From Bacillota bacterium (GTDB lineage: Bacteria > Bacillota > Clostridia > Oscillospirales > CAG-272): a stretch of DNA of 8,284 bases. Numbering within the stretch: position 1 is the stretch's first letter; each line of letters opens with the position of its first letter. Below are positions 6,015 to 8,284 of the stretch, piece after piece. The DNA lies in contig JAJQHI010000202.1 of NCBI GenBank assembly GCA_021199825.1, positions 1-8,284 on the forward strand. The letters are read 5' to 3'. A model generated the notes under the pieces. That model had not been told where the DNA came from. It saw only the letters and a list, made by a program, of their open reading frames with translations, and made no database searches. Both the position numbers and the translations under genes were made by a program.

Positions 6015-7556
6015 TTAAACCGTTGGTCCTCCCGCTCCCGCGTGGAGGTGACGCTCGCGAAGATCCGCCATGCGCTTTGCCCAAACGGCGACGCCTCTGT
6101 CGGTGACGCCTGTGAGAGCTATTGTCGGGCGGTCATTTTCCGCGTCCCACGCGGCGAGAGCCTCAAGCTCCGCCGAATGTCCGTGACCGAGGTCCAGCTT
6201 TATGCTGTGCTCGCCCGTCATCGTCCATTTGCATCTTGTATAGCTTGAAATGTGCGCGTCCCCGCCCGCCATGAGCGCCGCAGGCGCGCTTCCGATAACG
6301 GTCTGCGGCATTGTGGGCATGAGCGTTATCCACTCATAACGTCCCGCAATCGCATCCTCTGGTATGCTCTGTATGACCTCTCCCGCGTAATTTTCGGGTG
6401 AGACGACGGGGTATCCGCTCTCGGTCCACAGTATGCGCCTTATGTGCATGGTCGAGTCGATTCTGCGGTAAACGCCGTAGGGGCGGATGTGGCAGACAAG
6501 ATACCACGAGCCGTCCTCGTCAACGAGCACGGAGTTGTGTCCGGGCGCCATCCAGCCCTCGGAATTTTCAAATTTATATCCCGCCATCGGCATAAATCCG
6601 ACGTTTATCTCATCGATATCGTCGTAATCCCCCGTCATGGAGTGACCGTTAAAGTCAAGATACGGTCCTTTTATGTCGCGGGACCTCGCCACACGGATAT
6701 TGTAGTCGTTTGAAAGCGAGCCGTAGGAGACGAAAATATAGTAGTAGTCGGTGTCGGGGTTATATTTGATATACGCGCCCTCAACAGCGCGGTCGCACCA
6801 TTCGGGGCGAACCACAAGCGGCACACCGAGCGCCGAGTCGGCTGTTCTTCCGTCCTCCGCCTCAGTATTGTCAAGGGCAAGCCCCGTCTCCGGGTCAAGC
6901 TCAATTAAGCGTATTCCGCCCCAGAACGAGCCGAACGCCATATAGTGCCGCCCCGTGCGCACGTCAACGACAGGGTTGGCGTCAATCGCGTTTACGGGGG
7001 AGTTTGAATTTGTCTTGACGACAATTCCGCGGTACGTGTATTTGCCCTCGGCTTTGTCAGACACCGCGAGGTATATGCATGACTCCCTCACGCCGAATGA
7101 CGAGCAGGAGCAGTACATTCTGTATTCGTCGCCGACCTTTATGATGTCGGGCGCCCAAAGACCGTGGCTCTTCGTCCACGCAAAGACCTCCTCAGGCGTT
7201 TCGTCTATTATATTGCCGATATGGCGCCAGCTCACCAAGTCGGGTGAGCGGTAGACGTTCTGATGTGTGCAGTACGCGAAATAGTCGCCCGTGGTCGGGT
7301 CACGGTAAATCGCGGGGTCATGCGCTCCCCAAAGACCGCGCGCGGACATATCGGGGCGCGGCGGGTGATGTCCCGCGGGCGGATTTCCCGGCGCGGGTGA
7401 AACAGGCATATGATGCGGCTGCTGCGCAGCAGGTGGCTGCTGACCGCCTTCGGGCTTCACGGGCATATGCTGCGGGGGCGGACCGGGGGGTCGCCTGAAG
7501 TCCGGCATAGGCGGCTGCTTCGGCGGCGCCTTCGGATAGATAATTTCGTTTGGCAT
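6015..7556 (-). CDS. GH43 endo-1,5-alpha-L-arabinanase-like enzyme
   Basis: A 513-residue inverting glycosidase that should cut alpha-1,5-arabinan internally. The five-bladed propeller spans about 72-395. Catalytic residues are visible: general base Asp80 in HDPAIYR, pKa modulator Asp192 in NAIDANPVVD, and general acid Glu259 in VEGAY. Arabinanase-type landmarks are WAPDI (134-138), CSSFG (151-155), GSFWGGI (209-215) and GHNSV (339-343), whose His may bind a metal. A C-terminal beta domain (about 395-513) resembles that of AbnB-type arabinanases. The first 70 residues are unusual: 25 prolines plus His, Met and Gln, with two HMPV motifs (30-33 and 49-52). This is not a signal peptide or lipobox, so the enzyme appears cytoplasmic unless exported another way. 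The start is firm: AAAGGAG (7563-7569) lies six bases upstream. It is a separate unit from the esterase operon, but probably works on the same class of substrates. An exo-acting GH43 arabinofuranosidase is less likely. Confidence 0.88.
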   Translation of the reverse strand: MPNEIIYPKAPPKQPPMPDFRRPPGPPPQHMPVKPEGGQQPPAAQQPHHMPVSPAPGNPPAGHHPPRPDMSARGLWGAHDPAIYRDPTTGDYFAYCTHQNVYRSPDLVSWRHIGNIIDETPEEVFAWTKSHGLWAPDIIKVGDEYRMYCSCSSFGVRESCIYLAVSDKAEGKYTYRGIVVKTNSNSPVNAIDANPVVDVRTGRHYMAFGSFWGGIRLIELDPETGLALDNTEAEDGRTADSALGVPLVVRPEWCDRAVEGAYIKYNPDTDYYYIFVSYGSLSNDYNIRVARSRDIKGPYLDFNGHSMTGDYDDIDEINVGFMPMAGYKFENSEGWMAPGHNSVLVDEDGSWYLVCHIRPYGVYRRIDSTMHIRRILWTESGYPVVSPENYAGEVIQSIPEDAIAGRYEWITLMPTMPQTVIGSAPAALMAGGDAHISSYTRCKWTMTGEHSIKLDLGHGHSAELEALAAWDAENDRPTIALTGVTDRGVAVWAKRMADLRERHLHAGAGGPTV

Positions 7557-7682
7557 AGCAAACTCCTTTCGTCTTATTATAGGTTAGATTTAGGATAACA
7601 TATAATGCGCGCCCGTGTTAAGAGAGATTTCAAAAACTTTTATCTGCCGCGCAAATATTTGTGTCTGACTTGGCGATTCGGC
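7557..7682. other. Divergent intergenic region, GH43 side
   Basis: This stretch separates the GH43 gene from the XRE-cupin promoter. On the minus strand it has the GH43 ribosome binding site AAAGGAG (7563-7569) and a TATAAT (7576-7581). That TATAAT is so close to the ribosome binding site that a start from it would leave almost no leader, and no good -35 goes with it, so the GH43 promoter is unresolved. A perfect 10-base palindrome, CAAATATTTG (7652-7661), lies between the two genes. The LacI operator seen at 5618-5633 is absent. Confidence 0.4.
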
Positions 7683-7711
7683 TTGACAGTACGAAAAAAA
7701 CGTTGTAAAAT
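7683..7711 (+). promoter_or_regulatory. Consensus sigma-A promoter of the XRE-cupin gene
   Basis: A perfect -35 TTGACA (7683-7688) is followed after exactly 17 bases by TAAAAT (7706-7711), one base from the consensus -10. Transcription should begin near 7718, giving a leader of about 58 bases. Confidence 0.8.
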
Positions 7712-7721
7712 ATGTTTTAGT

Positions 7722-7742
7722 GCGCACAATGATACTGTGCGC
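7722..7742 (+). promoter_or_regulatory. Inverted repeat in the XRE-cupin leader
   Basis: GCGCACA (7722-7728) and TGTGCGC (7736-7742) are perfect inverted arms around seven bases. The symmetry can be extended to AG...CT with one bulged base. It starts within a few bases of the predicted transcription start, so it could be an autoregulatory operator for the XRE protein or a 5'-end mRNA hairpin. No T-tract follows, so it is not a terminator. Confidence 0.5.
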
Positions 7743-7776
7743 CTGAGCGTTTAACGAAAACAAAAGGAGTGTTGAC

Positions 7777-8284
7777 ATGGACAGCGTTCATGCAATTATG
7801 GAGGTTGCGATGAGAATCCGCGAGCTTCGCGAGGTTCTCGGCATATCGGAGGAGGACGCCGCAGAAAAATGCGACGTTTCGCTTGAGACATACAGGGCAT
7901 ACGAGCGCGGAGAGCTTGACTACAGCTTTACGTTTATATATAAATGCTCGCGGCTTTTCGGCGTTGATGTCACGGACATCATTAAGGGCTCAAGCCCGAA
8001 GCTTTCGTCCTATTCCGTGACGAAAAACGGCGGGGGACTGCCTATTGTGCGCCGCCGCGGATTTTCATATCAGAATTTAGCGCCGCTTTTCAAAAACAAA
8101 ATAGCGGAGCCGTTCCGCGTTCTCGCAAAATATGACGAGACGGAGCAGAACTCGCCGATTAAGCTTTCAACTCACGTAGGTCAGGAGTACGACTACATCA
8201 TAAAGGGTCAGCTGAAGGTTCAGATTGACGAGCATATCGAGTATCTTTCAGAGGGAGACTCGATTTATTATGACAGTGCGACGC
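7777..8284 (+). CDS. XRE-family regulator with C-terminal cupin domain (partial)
   Basis: The 5' part of a gene cut by the window edge; 169 codons are present with no stop. Translation starts with MDSVHAIMEVAMRIRELREV. The helix-turn-helix of the Cro/CI (XRE) type covers about residues 12-70 (RIRELREVLGISEEDAAEKC, then VSLETYRAYERGE). After a linker, a cupin-2 barrel begins near residue 110, with the sequence STHVGQEYDYIIKGQLKVQID and then GDSIYYDS at the edge. The full protein is probably around 180-190 residues. A ribosome binding site, AAAGGAGT (7763-7770), lies six bases before the ATG. The cupin presumably senses a small ligand, which is unknown. From memory, close relatives in Clostridia often precede an AMP-binding acyl-CoA synthetase gene; that neighbour would lie outside the window. 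It is divergent from GH43 and has no evident link to the glycan genes. Confidence 0.9.
   Translation, partial: MDSVHAIMEVAMRIRELREVLGISEEDAAEKCDVSLETYRAYERGELDYSFTFIYKCSRLFGVDVTDIIKGSSPKLSSYSVTKNGGGLPIVRRRGFSYQNLAPLFKNKIAEPFRVLAKYDETEQNSPIKLSTHVGQEYDYIIKGQLKVQIDEHIEYLSEGDSIYYDSAT

Noticed and set aside
7487..7556. Signal peptide or lipoprotein signal on the GH43 protein
   Set aside because: The N-terminus has no hydrophobic core and no Cys; it is proline-rich and polar.
7691..7711. CcpA cre-like site near the XRE-cupin promoter
   Set aside because: An AACGTT core is present, but the flanking bases do not fit the cre consensus and the A-run explains the resemblance.
7590..7778. Open frame of 62 residues on the minus strand upstream of GH43
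   Set aside because: It crosses the consensus promoter and leader of the XRE-cupin gene, lacks a ribosome binding site, and shows no domain.

Overview
The window looks like part of the chromosome of a moderately GC-rich anaerobic Firmicute of the class Clostridia, probably a gut or rumen fibre degrader. The clues are strong AAGGAGG-type ribosome binding sites, a tRNA-Trp without an encoded CCA, intrinsic terminators, a LacI-controlled glycan operon, an XRE-cupin regulator of a type common in Clostridia, and a CE1 domain close to that of clostridial xylanase Z. The assignment rests on sequence character only.

Layout, left to right. Positions 1-260 hold no gene, but they carry a strong terminator (96-146) and a palindromic element that runs into the 3' end of the first gene (204-284). 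Then comes a three-gene operon on the minus strand, transcribed from about 5600 down to about 100. Its order is a 620-residue double esterase (3644-5506), a LacI-family regulator (2648-3631) and a GH2 glycosidase (261-2624). Its promoter (5607-5635) has a near-perfect LacI-type palindrome with a central CpG (5618-5633) between the -35 and an extended -10. A tRNA-Trp gene on the minus strand (5779-5851) has its own promoter and a terminator whose arm has been copied in tandem. Next is a separate minus-strand gene for a GH43 arabinanase (6015-7556) with an unusual proline-rich N-terminus. A divergent intergenic region follows, and then the 5' part of an XRE-cupin regulator (7777 to the edge, plus strand) behind a consensus promoter.

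How the genes fit together (inference). A GH43 endo-arabinanase, a feruloyl-esterase-like CE1 domain joined to a second esterase, and a GH2 beta-galactosidase-like enzyme suit the breakdown of feruloylated arabinan or (arabino)galactan side chains of pectin. Feruloylated arabinoxylan oligosaccharides are an alternative. None of the enzymes has a visible signal peptide, so the work is probably done in the cytoplasm on imported oligosaccharides. No transporter lies in the window. The LacI protein most likely represses its own operon through the palindrome and is released by a sugar from this pathway. The XRE-cupin gene appears to be a separate, unrelated unit.

I do not see a clearly new defence, mobile or RNA system. 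The most unusual items are the double-esterase architecture, the Pro/His/Met-rich GH43 N-terminus, the operator-promoter arrangement, the tandemly expanded terminator, and the palindromic element that supplies the last codons of the GH2 gene.
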